Assembly (NCBI GenBank): GCA_009693235.1
Contig: SHXR01000004.1
Span: 26,403 to 90,402, forward strand
Origin: Betaproteobacteria bacterium
Lineage (GTDB): Bacteria > Pseudomonadota > Gammaproteobacteria > Burkholderiales > SG8-39
Length of the DNA stretch: 64,000 bases
Direction of reading: 5' to 3'
Part shown: positions 45,861-55,231 of the stretch, one piece after another
Numbering within the stretch: position 1 is the stretch's first letter
Layout of the letters: every line of letters starts with the position of its first letter
The notes under the pieces: generated by a model
Seen by the model: only the letters and a program-made list of their open reading frames with translations
What the model was told of the DNA's origin: nothing
Databases searched by the model: none
Translations under genes and position numbers: made by a program

Positions 45861-46649
45861 TTATGAATTCGCCAACCAGCCGCCGTCGATCATCAGCGGA
45901 GTACCGGTGATTTCGCTCGCATCATCCGTACAAAGAAACGCCGCGAACGCACCAACTTTACTGGGTGGAATGAAACGCCGCGATGGTTGACGGCCCGCCA
46001 TGTAGTCAGCGATGGCATCGGGCTCGGATAGGTTCTTCGCTGCCATGCGCTCGGCGACCAGCTTCTTGGCATTTGGCGTGTACGTCGCACCCGGGCACAG
46101 CGCATTGCAGGTGATGTTGTAGGGCAGGCCTTCCAGCGCGACCACCTTGGTCAAGCCCACCAGACCATGTTTCGTACTCACATAATCGGCGCGCCGGGTG
46201 GTGCCCGCCAAGCCGTAGTTGGACGCAAGATTGATGATGCGCCCCCACTTGCGCTCTTTCATGCCAGACATCGTGCGACGAATGATTTGGAACGGCGCGG
46301 AGAGGTTGACCGCCAGCGCGTAGGCCCACTTTTCAAGCGGCATGTCTTCGATGTTGGCGTAGTGACGCGTCACCGCGTTGTTGACGACGATGTCGATCGC
46401 CCCGAAGCGGCGCTCGGTGGTGGCGACCATCTCTTCCACCTGCGCCGCAATAGAAAGGTCGGCGCCATGATAGTCGGCCGTAACGCCAAGATCGGTAAGG
46501 AGCTTGACCCGCTCCGTGATCAATCCGGTCGGACCGAAGCCGTTCAACATCACGTTGCAGCCCTTCCGCGCGAGGGCCTCCCCGATGGCAAAGCCGATGC
46601 CATCCAACGAACCGGTGATCAATGCGGTCTTTCCGCTTAGCAAAGCCAA
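45861..46649 (-). CDS. 3-hydroxybutyrate dehydrogenase-like SDR
   Basis: This is a 262-residue SDR with TGSLDGIG (12-19), NNAVT (90-94) and a complete triad Ser143, Tyr156, Lys160. The catalytic region (SNYGLAGTTRRADYVSTKHG) and following KVVALE helix resemble D-3-hydroxybutyrate dehydrogenase, although such similarity is shared by many beta-hydroxyacid dehydrogenases. It begins the minus-strand run that includes the hydratase and Bug genes. Confidence 0.84.
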   Translation of the reverse strand: MALLSGKTALITGSLDGIGFAIGEALARKGCNVMLNGFGPTGLITERVKLLTDLGVTADYHGADLSIAAQVEEMVATTERRFGAIDIVVNNAVTRHYANIEDMPLEKWAYALAVNLSAPFQIIRRTMSGMKERKWGRIINLASNYGLAGTTRRADYVSTKHGLVGLTKVVALEGLPYNITCNALCPGATYTPNAKKLVAERMAAKNLSEPDAIADYMAGRQPSRRFIPPSKVGAFAAFLCTDDASEITGTPLMIDGGWLANS

Positions 46650-46700
46650 TCCTTTCGGTACGAGCCGAATCTGCGCGATTCTATAGGCAACAACGCTTCG

Positions 46701-47849
46701 CTAGCCGAGATACCCCAACCCAAGCGATCGCAAGCGTTCTATATCGTTCGCCGCAAAGCCCCAATCGGTCAGGGCACCACGCCCGCCTTCGCCCCGCTCA
46801 GGCGGTGCGCCGCGAACCGCGGGCGGTGTGCGTGAAAAGCGCGGCGCCGGTGCGGCCTGCTCGATGCCTGCTATCGTCACGTAATTCTCACGGGCGATGT
46901 TATGCGGATGGCGTTTGGCTTCAGTCATCGTGAGCACCGGCGCAAAGCAGGCGTCCGAGCCCTCGAACACAGTACACCACTCGTCACGCGTCTTGGTCTT
47001 GAAGACTGCACTGAAGCGCATACGCAATTCCGGCCACCCAGCCACATCGTTTTGCTTTGGCAATGGCTCCGCGGCAAGGCCTAGTCGTTTCAACAGATCG
47101 GCATAGAATTTCGGCTCGATCGAACCGATCGAGACGTACCTGCCGTCCTTCGTCTCATACGCGTCGTACCAGGGCGATCCGGAATCGAGAATATTGGCGC
47201 CGCGCTCTTCCTTCCATTGCCGCGTGGCCAGCAGCCCGGCGAACATCGCGGCCAACAACGACGCGCCCTCCACCATGGCGGCATCGACGACCTGTCCTTG
47301 CCCGGAGCGAAGCGATTCAACCAGGCCACATGCGATGCCAAAGCCAAGCAGCATGCCCCCGCCGCCGAAATCCCCAACTAGGTTAAGCGGCGGCGACGGT
47401 GCTTGCCCGGCCCGGCCAAACGCCGACAGCACGCCCGCCAAGGCAATGTAGTTGATGTCATGCCCCGCCCGCGCGGCGAGCGGTCCGTCTTGCCCCCAAC
47501 CGGTCATCCGGCCATACACCAAGCGCGGATTACGAGTGAGGGCGACATCGGGACCCAGGCCGAGACGTTCCATGACGTTGGGTCGAAAGCCCTCGATGAG
47601 CGCATCGGCTTTCTCGATCAATGCGAGCGCGGCATCGACCCCCGAGCGCGACTTGAGATCGAGGGTCACGGAGCGCTTACCGCGCATGAGGATCTGCGTT
47701 GAGCGGGCCATCCGAATGCCAAGACCGCTCTCCTCGTGGCGATCGACCACAATGACATCGGCCCCCATATCGGCCAGCAACATACCGGCGAAGGGACCCG
47801 GCCCGATCGCCTCGAATTCCAGTACTTTCATTCCTTTGAGAGGACCCAT
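46701..47849 (-). CDS. Alpha-methylacyl-CoA racemase-like CaiB/BaiF-family protein
   Basis: This is a 382-residue CoA-transferase III-family enzyme. The AMACR signature AGHDINYIALAG (with catalytic-type His130) and NLVGDFGGGG (Asp160) mark the racemase branch rather than formyl-CoA transferases. It would invert the configuration at the alpha carbon of a 2-methylacyl-CoA so that an acyl-CoA dehydrogenase can use it. It is divergent from the two acyl-CoA dehydrogenase genes, with 181 bp between. A CoA-transferase role cannot be excluded. Confidence 0.85.
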   Translation of the reverse strand: MGPLKGMKVLEFEAIGPGPFAGMLLADMGADVIVVDRHEESGLGIRMARSTQILMRGKRSVTLDLKSRSGVDAALALIEKADALIEGFRPNVMERLGLGPDVALTRNPRLVYGRMTGWGQDGPLAARAGHDINYIALAGVLSAFGRAGQAPSPPLNLVGDFGGGGMLLGFGIACGLVESLRSGQGQVVDAAMVEGASLLAAMFAGLLATRQWKEERGANILDSGSPWYDAYETKDGRYVSIGSIEPKFYADLLKRLGLAAEPLPKQNDVAGWPELRMRFSAVFKTKTRDEWCTVFEGSDACFAPVLTMTEAKRHPHNIARENYVTIAGIEQAAPAPRFSRTPPAVRGAPPERGEGGRGALTDWGFAANDIERLRSLGLGYLG

Positions 47850-48030
47850 GTTTGTCCCAGTGTAAAGACGCGCGGTGAAAAGTGACTAACAAACAGTGAT
47901 GGGTGAAGGGGGTGCCCGGTTAGGACCTTTCACTGCTCACCTTTCAACTCTCCCGCTTCACTGCCGCAGCGATGCCGTGAAGAATAGCACCGCACACGTT
48001 AGACTCTTAATCCTCACCGGAGAATGCATC

Positions 48031-49215
48031 GTGGATCTCAACTACTCTGCCGACGAACTGGCCTTTCGCGACGAGGTGCGCGCATGGCTGGCCGCGAACC
48101 TGCCCAATGATCTGCGCGAAAAGGTGTCTGGTTACGCGCACCTGTCGCGCGACGATCTGCTCAGGTGGCACAAGATCCTCGCGAAGAAAGCTTGGATCGC
48201 GCCCGCCTGGCCAAAGGAATGGGGCGGCAATGACTGGACGGTTGTGCAACGCTACATCTTCGAAGAAGAATGCGGTTACGCCGGCACGCCGCCGCTGATC
48301 CCCTTTGGGATCGCCATGTGCGCGCCGGTGCTGTTCAAATTCGGCACCGAAGCGCAGAAGAAACGGTTTCTGCCACGCATTTATCAAGGCGAAGATTTCT
48401 GGTGCCAGGGTTACAGCGAGCCAGGCTCAGGCTCCGACCTCGCATCCTTGAAGACGCGCGCGGTCCGGGAAGGTGATCACTACGTCATCAGCGGTCAGAA
48501 AATATGGACCACGCTTGCGCATTACGCCGATTGGATCTTTTGTCTGGTGCGCACCGATTCGTCGATGAGCAAACGCCAAGAAGGCATCAGCTTCATCCTG
48601 ATCGATATGCAGACCCCCGGCATCACGGTACGCCCGCTAATCCTGATGGACGGCGGGCACGAGGTCAACGAAGTGTTCTTCGACAATGTGAAGGTGCCGG
48701 TCGAGAATCTCGTATTCGAGGAAAACAAAGGGTGGACGGTCGCCAAGTACCTGCTCGGCCATGAGCGCATGAACACCGGGCGCATCGGCGCCTCCAAGCG
48801 CGAACTCGTCAAACTGAAAGATCTCGCCCGTAAGGAAATAAAAGACGGCAAGCCGCTCATCGAAGACATGCGCTTTCGCGACAAATTGTTCCGTGTCGAA
48901 ATCGAACTCACCGCACTCGAGATCACCAATCTTCGCTTTCTCGACCAGATGCGCCGGACCGGCCAACCGCCGGGCGCCGACGTCTCGATCCTGAAAATTC
49001 GCGGCACCGAAATTCAGCAGACCCTCACTGAATTGATGATGCAGGCGATCGGTCCACTGGCACAGCCGTTTGAGGCGGTTGGTAGCGCAGGGGGGGTCGA
49101 TGCCTACACCTCGACCCTGGCCCCCCGCTATTGCAGCTACCGGAAGACCTCCATCTACGCCGGCTCCAATGAAATCCAGCGCAACATCATCGCCAAAATG
49201 AGTCTCGGTCTTTGA
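48031..49215 (+). CDS. Acyl-CoA dehydrogenase (subunit 1 of a probable pair)
   Basis: This 394-residue flavoenzyme oxidises an acyl-CoA to the enoyl-CoA. The N-terminal helical, middle beta (GYSEPGSGSDLASLKTRAV) and C-terminal helical domains are present. The residue aligned with the catalytic Glu of medium-chain acyl-CoA dehydrogenase is Ala377 (IYAGSNEIQRN), so the base must lie elsewhere or in the partner. The GTG at 48031 has GGAG 8 bases upstream. It is followed by a second acyl-CoA dehydrogenase and an SDR, the arrangement of heteromeric enzymes for branched or steroid side chains. Confidence 0.87.
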   Translation: MDLNYSADELAFRDEVRAWLAANLPNDLREKVSGYAHLSRDDLLRWHKILAKKAWIAPAWPKEWGGNDWTVVQRYIFEEECGYAGTPPLIPFGIAMCAPVLFKFGTEAQKKRFLPRIYQGEDFWCQGYSEPGSGSDLASLKTRAVREGDHYVISGQKIWTTLAHYADWIFCLVRTDSSMSKRQEGISFILIDMQTPGITVRPLILMDGGHEVNEVFFDNVKVPVENLVFEENKGWTVAKYLLGHERMNTGRIGASKRELVKLKDLARKEIKDGKPLIEDMRFRDKLFRVEIELTALEITNLRFLDQMRRTGQPPGADVSILKIRGTEIQQTLTELMMQAIGPLAQPFEAVGSAGGVDAYTSTLAPRYCSYRKTSIYAGSNEIQRNIIAKMSLGL

Positions 49216-49231
49216 CCCGCGGGAACCCATC

Positions 49232-50353
49232 ATGAACTTCGATTCCAACGAAACACAACAACTGCTTGCCGATGCCGTGCTGCGGTTTGCCGCCAAAGAC
49301 TACGACTTCGAAGCCCGCAAGCGGATCGTGCAATCGGCCGATGGCTGGAGCGAAAGCGTCTGGAACACCATCGCAGAGATGGGCCTCCTTGGCATCCCGT
49401 TCAGCGCCGACTATGGCGGCTTTGGCGGCGGCGCGGCCGATTTGATGAATGTCATGGACGCGATCGGCAGCGCGTTGATCGTCGAGCCGTTCTTGCCGAC
49501 GGTCGGGCTCGGCGCCCAGTTGGTCGCACGGGCCGGCAGTGCGGCGCAACATGCCGCGATCCTGCCTAGCGTCATCGAAGGCAAGATCAAAGTGGCGTTC
49601 GCGCATACCGAAAAGCATGCGCGCTATGACCTTTCGAAAGTCAGCACCCAGGCAACCAAAACCGGCAACGGCTGGAATTTGCATGGAGAGAAGCTCATCG
49701 TGTTGGGCGCACCGATGGCCGATCGAATCGTCGTGTCCGCACGCACGGTTGCCGGCATAAGCCTTTTTCTGGTCGATCGGACTGCGCCCGGCCTAACGAT
49801 CCGGCCCTATCGAACGCTCGATGAAGTGCGGGCAGGCGATGTCGTGCTAAGTAACGTGCGAGTCAGTGGCGATGCATTGCTGGGTACCGATGGCCATGCA
49901 CCGCCGGTCATCGAGGCGGTCACCGATTTCGCCATCGCGCTACTCTGTGCGGAAGCGGTCGGTGCGATGAAATCCGCCAATGACGCCACGTTGGAATACC
50001 TGAAGACTCGCAAACAATTCGGCGTGACCATCGGTACGTTCCAGACACTCCAGCACCGGATGGTCGATATGATGGTGAGTTACGAACAGGCCAAATCGAT
50101 GGCCTGCCTTGCCTGCTCGAAGGTCGACCATGCGACCGATGTCAATGACCGCGCGCGCGCGGTTGCCGCCGCGAAATTCCGCATCGCGGAGGCCTGCCGG
50201 CATATTTCACAAGAATCGATTCAACTCCATGGCGGCATGGGTATGACCGAAGAGATGAAGATCTCGCATACCTTCCGGCGTCTGACAATGATCGCGCAAC
50301 AGTTCGGCGATGCGGATCATCATCTGGCGCGGTATGGATCGTTGGCGGAGTAA
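49232..50353 (+). CDS. Acyl-CoA dehydrogenase (subunit 2 of a probable pair)
   Basis: This is a 373-residue acyl-CoA dehydrogenase family member, 17 bases after the first. The FAD-binding regions (LEYLKTRKQFGVTIGTFQ and QLHGGMGMTEE) are clear. The C-terminal stretch corresponding to the usual catalytic Glu region reads LTMIAQQFGDADHHLARY with no Glu. It probably forms a heterotetramer with its neighbour, as FadE28-FadE29-type pairs do. The stop overlaps an ATG of the next gene frame. Confidence 0.85.
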   Translation: MNFDSNETQQLLADAVLRFAAKDYDFEARKRIVQSADGWSESVWNTIAEMGLLGIPFSADYGGFGGGAADLMNVMDAIGSALIVEPFLPTVGLGAQLVARAGSAAQHAAILPSVIEGKIKVAFAHTEKHARYDLSKVSTQATKTGNGWNLHGEKLIVLGAPMADRIVVSARTVAGISLFLVDRTAPGLTIRPYRTLDEVRAGDVVLSNVRVSGDALLGTDGHAPPVIEAVTDFAIALLCAEAVGAMKSANDATLEYLKTRKQFGVTIGTFQTLQHRMVDMMVSYEQAKSMACLACSKVDHATDVNDRARAVAAAKFRIAEACRHISQESIQLHGGMGMTEEMKISHTFRRLTMIAQQFGDADHHLARYGSLAE

Positions 50354-50373
50354 TGACGGACGGAGCGAACGAC

Positions 50374-51297
50374 ATGGCAAATCCAAATATTCTCGACGGC
50401 AAAGTCATCCTTGTCACCGGCGCCGGTCGCGGCATCGGCCGTGACATCGCGCTGCTGGCCGCAGCACAAGGCGCGAAGGTGATCGTCAATGATCTGGGGG
50501 CAGGCGTCGACGGCGAAGGCGGTGCCAGCGCCGGCCCTGCTCAAGAAGTGGTGGCCGAAATCAAGCAGGCGGGCGGTCAGGCCGCCGCCAATACCGACAG
50601 CGTAACCGATCCGATCGCCGCCGAACGGATGTTGAAGCAAGCGGTCGACACCTTTGGCAAGATCGATGGCGTGGTCAACAACGCCGGCATTTTGCGCGAT
50701 CGCATATTCCACCGGATGAGCACCCTCGACTGGGAGCGGGTGATCGGTGTGCATCTGATGGGCAGCTTCTATGTATCGAAAGCGGCTTCGTCCTATTTTC
50801 GCGAACAACAATCAGGTGCGTTCGTGCACTTCACCTCGACCTCCGGCTTGGTGGGCAACGTCGGACAAGCGAATTATTCGGCCGCCAAATTAGGCATTGT
50901 TGGGCTGTCGAAGTCGATCGCGCTCGATATGCAGCGCTACCACGTGCGCTCGAACTGCGTATCACCGTTTGCCTGGAGTCGTATGATCGGCACGATCCCG
51001 ACTGAAACGGAGGATCAAAAGGCCCGCGTGGAAAAGCTGAAGAATATGACCACGGCCAAGATCGCGCCAATGGTCGTGTATCTTTTGTCCGATGAAGCGA
51101 AGGGGGTGAACGGCCAAGTGTTCGCCGTGCGAATGAATGAAATCTTCCTGATGAGTCAACCGCGGCCGCTCCGTTCGGTCCAGCGCAGCGAGGGTTGGAC
51201 CCCGCAGACGATCGCAGAGCATGCGATCCCAGCGATGGAAAAACACTTCTTCCCGCTGGAAGTTTCGGCGGATGTGTTTTCGTGGGACCCGGTTTGA
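50374..51297 (+). CDS. (3R)-hydroxyacyl-CoA dehydrogenase-like SDR (MFE-2/HSD17B4 type)
   Basis: This is a 307-residue SDR with TGAGRGIG (15-22), an insertion with NDLGAGVDGEG typical of peroxisomal MFE-2 dehydrogenase domains, and the triad Ser155/157, Tyr168, Lys172. The C-terminal extension after about residue 250 also matches that group. It would oxidise a 3-hydroxyacyl-CoA. The ATG at 50374 is 10 bases from GGAG; an upstream in-frame ATG (50353) overlaps the previous stop but has poor spacing. It ends the plus-strand acyl-CoA operon. Confidence 0.83.
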   Translation: MANPNILDGKVILVTGAGRGIGRDIALLAAAQGAKVIVNDLGAGVDGEGGASAGPAQEVVAEIKQAGGQAAANTDSVTDPIAAERMLKQAVDTFGKIDGVVNNAGILRDRIFHRMSTLDWERVIGVHLMGSFYVSKAASSYFREQQSGAFVHFTSTSGLVGNVGQANYSAAKLGIVGLSKSIALDMQRYHVRSNCVSPFAWSRMIGTIPTETEDQKARVEKLKNMTTAKIAPMVVYLLSDEAKGVNGQVFAVRMNEIFLMSQPRPLRSVQRSEGWTPQTIAEHAIPAMEKHFFPLEVSADVFSWDPV

Positions 51298-51334
51298 GGC
51301 AGTGAAGGGTGAAAAACCGCCTTCTCCCTTCACA

Positions 51335-51358
51335 CTAGCGAGCCGCCCGGCTCGTTAG
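51335..51358. terminator. Bidirectional hairpin between convergent genes
   Basis: CTAGCGAGCC (51335-51344) pairs with GGCTCGTTAG (51349-51358) around a 4-base loop, 10 bp with one G-T pair. It covers the stop codon of the minus-strand HIBADH-family gene (51355-51357). Just before it, GTGAAGGG (51302) and CCCTTCAC (51326) form another stem. Convergent transcription ends here. Confidence 0.55.
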
Positions 51359-52179
51359 TCATTCATCGGCATCGGCAATCCCATGCGAATCTTCAATGCC
51401 TTGATGCCCTCCTTCACTGCGCCGCAGACCGGTAGGGCAAGCCTTGCAATATCGGCTTCATGCAACAGGATGCGCATGTCTTTCTCCGCCCACGGCATGC
51501 CGCTCTCTTCGGCGCGCGTATCCATCGACCAGTTCTGCGCGCTACTGTGATGCAGGGCCGCGCGTAGTTTTTCCGGATCGACGCCGAGCGCCTCGCCAAG
51601 CCTTAATCCTTCGTCGTTGGCGGTCATGCAGGCCCAGAGAATCGAGTTGTTGACCATCTTGGCAACCTGTCCGGCACCGGCTGCACCAAGATGAAAAATA
51701 TCGGATGCGAAGCCCTGGAAGACCGGACGGCACGCTTCGAACGCCTGCTCATCGCCGGAACCGAGGATCAACAGCTTGCCGGTCAGTGCCGCCGCTTCGC
51801 CTCGGGTCAGAGGAACATCGAGCAATACGATGCGTCGCTCCGCCAAGCGCTCCGCCAACTTCTTCGCGTAACGCGGAGCAACCGTCGAGCCGAGCGCAAC
51901 GATGAGCCCGGGATGGGCACCCGCCACGACGCCGTCCGCCCCAAATAACACTTGCTCAACCTCGCTATCGAAGCCCACCACCACGATCACCAGATCTGTC
52001 TGGGCCGCAATTTCACGTGCGCTCGTGGCAAGGCGGAGCTCCATCTTTCTGGCGTTGGCAATGGCAACCGCGCTGGGGTCATACCCAACCACATTGAAAC
52101 CCTTTGCCAGCAGATGCTTGGCCATCGGACCGCCCATCTTGCCCAGCCCCAGGATGCCGACGCGTTCAATTTTGTTCAT
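51355..52179 (-). CDS. 3-hydroxyisobutyrate dehydrogenase-family oxidoreductase
   Basis: This 274-residue beta-hydroxyacid dehydrogenase has the N-terminal Rossmann motif GILGLGKMGGPMA (8-20) and catalytic Lys174 (GQVAKMVNN). The substrate motif DAPVSGG is altered to DVPLTRGEAAA (121-131), suggesting another substrate than hydroxyisobutyrate. It is downstream of the broken Bug gene in the minus-strand run 55231-51355. Its function in that run is unclear. Confidence 0.85.
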   Translation of the reverse strand: MNKIERVGILGLGKMGGPMAKHLLAKGFNVVGYDPSAVAIANARKMELRLATSAREIAAQTDLVIVVVGFDSEVEQVLFGADGVVAGAHPGLIVALGSTVAPRYAKKLAERLAERRIVLLDVPLTRGEAAALTGKLLILGSGDEQAFEACRPVFQGFASDIFHLGAAGAGQVAKMVNNSILWACMTANDEGLRLGEALGVDPEKLRAALHHSSAQNWSMDTRAEESGMPWAEKDMRILLHEADIARLALPVCGAVKEGIKALKIRMGLPMPMND

Positions 52180-52188
52180 GTCGTTCCT

Positions 52189-53210
52189 CTAATCTGCTTT
52201 GATGTTGGCTGCACGAATCACTTTTCCCCAGCGCTCGTAGTCTTCAACGACGAGCTTGCCGAATGCCTCCGGTGTTCCCGGGGTGGCGATCACCCCTTGG
52301 TTGGCCAGCGCCTGGGCCATATCCGGCTGCGCAATGAGTTCCCGCACGACCGCGTTGTACTTTCCAATGATGTCTGCCGGCACGCCCGCCGTGGTCCATA
52401 GCACGAGCCACAAATCGACGTCGTAGCCGGTGATGCCCTGCTCATGCAAGGTCGGGAACTCTTTGAACAATGGATGTCGATCCCGAAATGTGACGCCCAG
52501 CATTTTTATTTGGCCGCCCTTCAGCATGGGCAATGCGATATGCACCGGCACGAACATGGTCGGGATGTGTCCGGCGATAAAATCGTTGGTCGCACCGGAC
52601 GATCCCTTATACGGCACATGCACCACATCGATCGCGGTCTGTTGCTTGAACAGTTCCATGCAGAGGTGATGATGCGTGCCGCTGCCGGGCGAGCCGTAGT
52701 TCAACACGCCCGGCCTTGCTTTCGCATAGGCGATGAACTCCTGCACGGTATTGACCGGCATCGCATGATGGACCACCAGTGCCATGCTGGTCGAGCCGAT
52801 CGCGATCACCGGCGCGAGACTCTTGGTCACATCGTACGGGAGCTTCGGATACAAGTGCGGCACGCTGACGATCGAAGCCGGGCCCACCAGCATCGTGTGG
52901 CCATCGGGTACCGCCTTTGCCACCTCATCCGAACCAATCGTTCCCGACGCACCGGGCCGATTCTCCACCACGAAAGGCTGGTTCCATTTTGCCTGAAGCT
53001 TTGGCGCAAGGAGTCTTGCAACGATGTCAGGCCCAGCGCGCCGGCAGTAAACGGAACGATGATGCGCACCGGCCGGCCGGACAGGCCCTGGGCCTGCGCG
53101 CCCCAAGGTGCCAGGGCAGCCAGGGCCGCTGTGCGCTGCAAGAATTGCCGGCGCGACTGGCGGGCCGCATTCACCACCGGACGGTCCGTTTCAAGTTGCC
53201 TGCCAACCAT
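52189..53210 (-). pseudogene. Frameshifted Bug/TctC-family substrate-binding protein
   Basis: The N-terminal part (leader SRRQFLQRTAALAALAPWG, then VRIIVPFTAG) and the rest (GPDIVARLLAPKLQAKW onward to the C-terminus) are in different frames. The frames join at about 53037-53045, where one base of a GGCGGCGCT-like run is missing. Restoring it gives an ordinary Bug protein of about 340 residues with PFTAGGAGPDIVAR. Either the gene is inactivated or the base is a sequencing error; the rest is well conserved. It lies between the HIBADH and alpha/beta-hydrolase genes, all on the minus strand. Confidence 0.8.
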
Positions 53211-53222
53211 CAACCCGACCCC

Positions 53223-54068
53223 TTAGAGTTTCATTTGCAAGAATCGCAGCAGGCGCGGCGCGAGGAACCCGGCATGGCTGTTTGGCTCATTGATTGGGTC
53301 AGCCATCCAGAAGTGGGGCGCACCGGTCACCGCCACCGGACGCGCGAAGTGGCCGGCTTGTTTTAGCGCCTCGAGGAACATTTCCGACTGGGTCTGGTGA
53401 TCGACGATGTCATCGGTATCGCCCCAGACGACCAAAAACGCCGCGCCGTTGTTCTTGCCGGAAATATAGGACATCGGCGATCCCTCGAAATACGGGCGCT
53501 TGTCATCGATTGCGCTCACGCCGAGGAATTTCTCGACGATGGAATCGCGCACACGGGAAACCAGATCGTGCCGCCATTGCTGATAAAGATCATAGACGCC
53601 ATAGCTGCCCACCATCAGCTTCACCTGGGTGGATACCTTGCCGTATTTGTCACCGGCGTTGCCATCCTTAAACGTCGGATGTTCACCGGCCAGGGCCACC
53701 GTCGCGGCTAGATGCGCACCGGCTGAATCACCGACCAGGCCGATCCGGTCGGGATCGACACCGAGTTCACTGGCATTGCCGCGCACGAATTGCACCGCCG
53801 CCCGCACGTCCTGAATGGCATCGGGAAAGGTTTTCTGACCCGGCTTCGAAAGACGATAGGTGCAGGCGAACGTCGTGTAGCCGCGCTCCGCCAACCAAGG
53901 CCCCCAATACTGGTAGACGCCGCGATTGGCGAGCTGCCAGCCGCCGCCATGCACCGCGACCATGGTCGGATACTTGCCGGGTGTTTTCGGCCGGTAGAGG
54001 TCCCCTTGCAGTGACGCGCCACCATGACTTGCGAATTCGATGTCTTTCTTGATTTCAACTTGTTCCAT
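53223..54068 (-). CDS. Alpha/beta hydrolase (carboxylesterase/BD-FAE-like)
   Basis: This 281-residue hydrolase has an oxyanion HGGG motif (40-43), nucleophile Ser115 in GDSAG and a likely catalytic His in APHFWMA near residue 254. No signal peptide is apparent, so it is probably cytoplasmic. It could cleave an ester, amide or lactone in the compound taken up by the adjacent LIV receptor. The family is broad, so only the hydrolase call is secure. Confidence 0.84.
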   Translation of the reverse strand: MEQVEIKKDIEFASHGGASLQGDLYRPKTPGKYPTMVAVHGGGWQLANRGVYQYWGPWLAERGYTTFACTYRLSKPGQKTFPDAIQDVRAAVQFVRGNASELGVDPDRIGLVGDSAGAHLAATVALAGEHPTFKDGNAGDKYGKVSTQVKLMVGSYGVYDLYQQWRHDLVSRVRDSIVEKFLGVSAIDDKRPYFEGSPMSYISGKNNGAAFLVVWGDTDDIVDHQTQSEMFLEALKQAGHFARPVAVTGAPHFWMADPINEPNSHAGFLAPRLLRFLQMKL

Positions 54069-54103
54069 GCGCTCGCTCCTTAGCTGATCGATTGCAATGC
54101 GAT

Positions 54104-55231
54104 TTATTTCAATTCATAGAGTTCAAGGATAGTGACCTTCTTACCCTTGACCTGCTGGATCACGACCACCTTGCCGGCCTGATTGTGCTTGTCGAAGGCG
54201 ACTTGCTTGCCATGCAATGGGGTAAAGCTCGCTTTCGCGAGCGCATCGCGGATCTTGTCGGGATCATCACTGTTGGCGCTGCGGATCGCTTGCCCGATGA
54301 CGCGTGCGGTATCGTAACCGGCCCAGCTTTGCAGCGTGGCCACGGTCTTATGCCGATCGAGGATGGTGGCGGCAAATTTCTTGTTGACGGCGTTATCGAT
54401 ATCGGCCGAATAGGTCCAGGCCGATACCGAGCCCTCCATGCCGCCTGCTTGAATGATTTCTAAGTTCTTCCCGGCCAGCTCGGCGCGCCCGGTGTAGGGA
54501 ATGCTAATCCCCATCTGCATGGCGTTGCGCAGCAGATTGAGTTGATCCGCACCCAGCATGAAAATCGCGATGGCATCAGGCTTACGCTGATTCACGCGGG
54601 TCAGCACCGAGGTAAAGTCCGGGATCATTTGCGGCGTGAAATCGGTCGAGATCACATTGACACCCGCCTTCTGGGCGAGCGGCGTGAAGGCGCCGGCACC
54701 GCCCCGACCGAAATCGGAGTCCTCCGCGATGATCGCCACATTCTTGAAGAGCTTTGATTTGCCCAACGCTTCGGTCAGTGCCTGCGCCATGCGAAGGTCA
54801 TCGGGACTGATCCGAAACATATACAGATTGCCGCCTTCACCGGAGATCTCGCCGATGCGCGGGCTGGATGACACGCCGGTCACCATCGGAATCTTGGCCT
54901 CCTGAAGGATCGGCATCATCGCGAGCGTGGCACTCGAACAGTGCGCGCCGATGATGGCACTGACCTTATCCTGTACGAGCTTCCTCGCGCTATTGGCGCC
55001 TTCAGTCGGATTGCAGCGATTATCGACCGCGATGACTTCGATCTTGCGGCCGAGCAATCCGCCACCTGCGTTCAGTTCTTCCACAGCAAGGTCGACGCCC
55101 CATTTCTCCCACTGGGACGCCAATGCCGCCGGGCCGGTGAATGAACTGGAAAAGCCGATGCGGATGGGATTTTGCGCTACCGCCGGCAATGCAACCGCCG
55201 CGGCAAGTGCGACGAAAACGAGGCGTCTCAT
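54104..55231 (-). CDS. LIV-type ABC transporter substrate-binding protein (LivK family)
   Basis: This is the periplasmic receptor of the second LIV importer. A signal peptide (LVFVALAAAVALPAVAQ) is followed by the peripla_BP_6 domain (IRIGFSSSFTGPAALASQ). The ATG at 55231 has GGAG 6 bases upstream; earlier in-frame starts lack one. The 375-residue length is usual. It is divergent to livH2MGF with 192 bp between, in which the second palindromic repeat lies. The alpha/beta hydrolase gene follows downstream. Confidence 0.89.
   Translation of the reverse strand: MRRLVFVALAAAVALPAVAQNPIRIGFSSSFTGPAALASQWEKWGVDLAVEELNAGGGLLGRKIEVIAVDNRCNPTEGANSARKLVQDKVSAIIGAHCSSATLAMMPILQEAKIPMVTGVSSSPRIGEISGEGGNLYMFRISPDDLRMAQALTEALGKSKLFKNVAIIAEDSDFGRGGAGAFTPLAQKAGVNVISTDFTPQMIPDFTSVLTRVNQRKPDAIAIFMLGADQLNLLRNAMQMGISIPYTGRAELAGKNLEIIQAGGMEGSVSAWTYSADIDNAVNKKFAATILDRHKTVATLQSWAGYDTARVIGQAIRSANSDDPDKIRDALAKASFTPLHGKQVAFDKHNQAGKVVVIQQVKGKKVTILELYELK

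Noticed and set aside
47874..47946. GTGAA/TTCAC-rich stretch between the racemase and acyl-CoA dehydrogenase genes as an organised repeat
   Set aside because: The arms match poorly and no clear second copy was found; I treat it as ordinary intergenic sequence.
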